NCBI GenBank assembly: GCA_037576195.1
Contig: CM075102.1
Span: 434,001-498,000, forward strand
Origin: Phytoseiulus persimilis
Lineage: Eukaryota; Arthropoda; Arachnida; Mesostigmata; Phytoseiidae
Direction: 5' to 3'
Length of the DNA: 64,000 nt
Below, in pieces: positions 61,601-64,000 of this stretch. The number at the start of each line of letters is the position of its first letter. Position 1 is the first letter of the stretch. The notes below the pieces were generated by a model, which was not told the DNA's origin, made no database searches, and worked only from the letters and a program-made list of their open reading frames with translations. A program made the translations under genes and the position numbers.

Positions 61601-64000
61601 CTCCATCCAACAACCCATCAGCCAACCAGCCGGCCGGCCCCCAGTCGGCAGACCAACCACGAAGTCAATTTACCCTCACTGTTTAAACTTTTCAACATTG
61701 TGAGCACAGGCATCCTCGCGCGGGGTTTCGACGTACGGTTCCCTTCGAGCCGTGTCGCTGCGGTGGAGGTTCTAGTGCGGAGCTACGCTCTACATCGAGG
61801 GAGCTCCTAAAGGGAGTACGAGGGGAACGCCACGATAAAAGGATCATCCTCCCAGTTCGGAGTGAAAAGTGGGGAAATCGATCTTCAAAAGCCATTTGAT
61901 TTTACCGTACCACCCGTCTCCCACTGGTTGTGATGCAGCTCCAGCTCGGTGCTGCTTTGATGTCTTGGAATTGAGTTCCAGACTACGCAGCGCTATTTGC
62001 AATGAGCAAGTTGGGGAAAGGGGGTTGAGGGGCTCGCCAAAATATGACGAGTCATTCGCCCGTTTCATTGAACTTCGAGAGAGACTCATTGGTTCCGTTG
62101 AAAATAAGTTTCAAATTCGCTCTAAATCTAGTCGTAAGAGGCTTATCAAGAACATCATCTTTTGGCTGGGAACGAGAGCCTGAGAATGGTTCTTGCATGG
62201 CTCCTACAGCTCTCGAGATGTGTTCCATATCCTACGATTCCGTGAACAATGTCTCTGCAGTGCAGTAGAATGGTCGTATTAGATCCCGGGTGTCTCCGAT
62301 GATGCTCGTTCCGAGATTCTGAAGGAGCCTTTCCGATTGGCTTGCTGGTCATGTTTCTTGATGTAGGGAAATGAGAATATTTCTCCCCCGTTGGCGTTTC
62401 ATTTGAATAGACTTCCGACTTCTGCTTCAAGGAAATTTCGGCTCCGGAATTCCCGGCCCCGTATTTTGCGGCCCTGGATGGCAGCGCTGAATCAGGCATG
62501 ACTCTTTGGATGGAGTCCATGTTTGAACAGGAGTTCCCCATAGTTTCATGTGAGCGCGAGCTGTGGAGAAGAGCCTGATCCCGATTCGGACGCGGTCCCG
62601 TCCGTCTGATTGGCTCGACCTATCTGAAGTAAACAACTCCGGTGAGGGATCGGGTAATGATATTTTTTGGAGAAATATCATTCCCAGTTAAACCCCGGTA
62701 TGTCGCTTCCAAACAGATGGTAGCAGAATTTCGTATTCTGTTGCGAGTGAATCTCATTTGTCAGGTTGAACGTTGTGAATCACCAAACTTGGGATCCCCG
62801 CGGCCTTTCCTGAAAAACACGCTGAATGGGAATATCACCTGTCGTTTTGAGCCAACCAAGCGGAAAGGATGGGGTGATTCTCAGAGCGGCACGATCGTAC
62901 CAGAAAGTCACAGATCCGATCCGGAGGCGAAAATACACGAGAAGCCAGCTGAAGGCTGCCATGGAGGACGTGTAAACACTCAAAGTTCCAATCAAGACTG
63001 TCGCCGCTAAGTAGAGTGTTCCGTACACAACTTCCGTGGAGGGTTTCCTCGGTTCCTAATTGGGAAATCCAGTATTTGGTTGGAAATCTCGGGGCCGAAA
63101 ATTTTGGGCACTGAGAAGTTTTGGAGCCGAAACTTCTCGAAGTCGAATAAGATGATCCCAGTTATCACGGTTTTCGTTGTGACTAGATCTCTTTGCAATT
63201 GACGGGTAGTCTCCCTCTGCGATGACAGACAATATTTCGGCTTCAGTTCATCCTGATATCGGGCGATGGAAGTCAAACTCGGGTGTATTACAGCCCAACG
63301 CAATCGAAAACTCGCCCGATTCTTCAGCGGTGGCTCAGGAGTGTGGTCGACGATGGCAGCGCGGGACCACTCGTCGAGCATCATTTGGAAGAACATGTCA
63401 CTGACGGGCCGTGGGTTCGGTCCGCAGAGAACAACGTTCTTCGACTTCGAATCGTCGAATTGGTCGTGGGACAGTCATCCGGCTACCAACGGCTGCTTAT
63501 TGGAGACAGACCTCCCAGAGCTGCCTCATAGAATCAGAGGATCTACGTTGAGTGCATGCCTAATTCGCAGTGGAAGAGTGGAAGACAGTGTGGATTACAC
63601 CGGGCTTAGTGGCAAACTTTTAGCAGAGAAATGAGGGGCACCTCAGGCCCCGATGTGCCAATAGGCACAGCGAGGCTATAATTAGGTCATGGAGAACATT
63701 TTTGCACCTCATTTTTGGCGCATCAGTCGACGACGACGATTTCTATCCAAACAGAGCCCACGGGATACAAAAAAAACTTCCGGCAGCCGGACCCCTCTTT
63801 AGCCCGGATACACAGCCGCTCTTGCTGAAAGAGTTCGTCACCCATGAGTCGGATCGGCTTCAGAGTAATTCGCATCGAAGGTTCTCAAGCAGGTCGTGTT
63901 CGATGATGCAATAGCTCTGTCTCAGCCCAATATAGATTCGCAATATGCGAATGACGGCATTTTTCGTCCTTTCGACTTTCAGACCTTATCGCACTTACAA
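55634..64000. other. Right part of the window without an identifiable gene
   Basis: I read all open frames on both strands and found no known domain, no tRNA with a foldable cloverleaf, no rRNA and no transposase. It may be intergenic, or a long intron or regulatory region of a gene beyond the right edge. A minus-strand frame at 63007-63396 and a hydrophobic one at 62780-63028 are the only stretches with some protein-like character. Confidence 0.4.

Overview
The window is nuclear DNA of an animal. Genes are split into many short exons with GT-AG introns, often only 45-120 bp, AATAAA poly(A) signals follow several genes, and all the recognisable proteins are metazoan. Base composition is near 50% GC. 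The compact genes, the arthropod-like corin protease and the LINE suggest an arthropod, possibly a mite or tick; that placement is inference, not proof. I rebuilt genes by hand from splice sites, reading phase and family motifs. All exon chains keep a consistent phase, but first exons and weak donors remain uncertain.

Layout, left to right. (1) 579-4155 (+): an ATRX/XNP-type SNF2 helicase, 5' end incomplete. (2) 5406-15329 (-): a complete MAGI scaffold (PDZ0, truncated guanylate kinase, two WW, five PDZ), tail to tail with the helicase. (3) 17767-18867 (+): oligoribonuclease (REXO2/Orn), with one GC-AG intron. (4) 19422-29017 (-): a multi-exon gene for a nuclear-looking AT-hook protein whose C-terminal half resembles an uncharacterised animal family. 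It has two possible 3' ends and probable acidic N-terminal exons. (5) 29143-31634 (+): CNOT7/CAF1 deadenylase, head to head with gene 4, with unexplained alternative terminal coding sequence in its last intron. (6) 34680-41281 (+): IBTK (ankyrin, RCC1, two BTB), first exon not found. (7) 42071-45236 (+): a 5'-truncated, frameshifted non-LTR retrotransposon with a short tandem-repeat tail. (8) 47765-52701 (-): a corin-like type II transmembrane serine protease (Frizzled, two LDLa, SRCR-like, trypsin). (9) 52702-64000: no convincing gene, but a 21-base C run and a few unexplained open frames.

The genes are unrelated housekeeping and signalling functions: chromatin remodelling, junction scaffolding, RNA decay at two levels (oligoribonuclease and CCR4-NOT), ubiquitin-ligase adaptor and cell-surface proteolysis. 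They form no operon-like system. The least conventional items are the AT-hook gene with alternative ends, the CNOT7 alternative ends, and the MAGI exon that can read through to its own stop.
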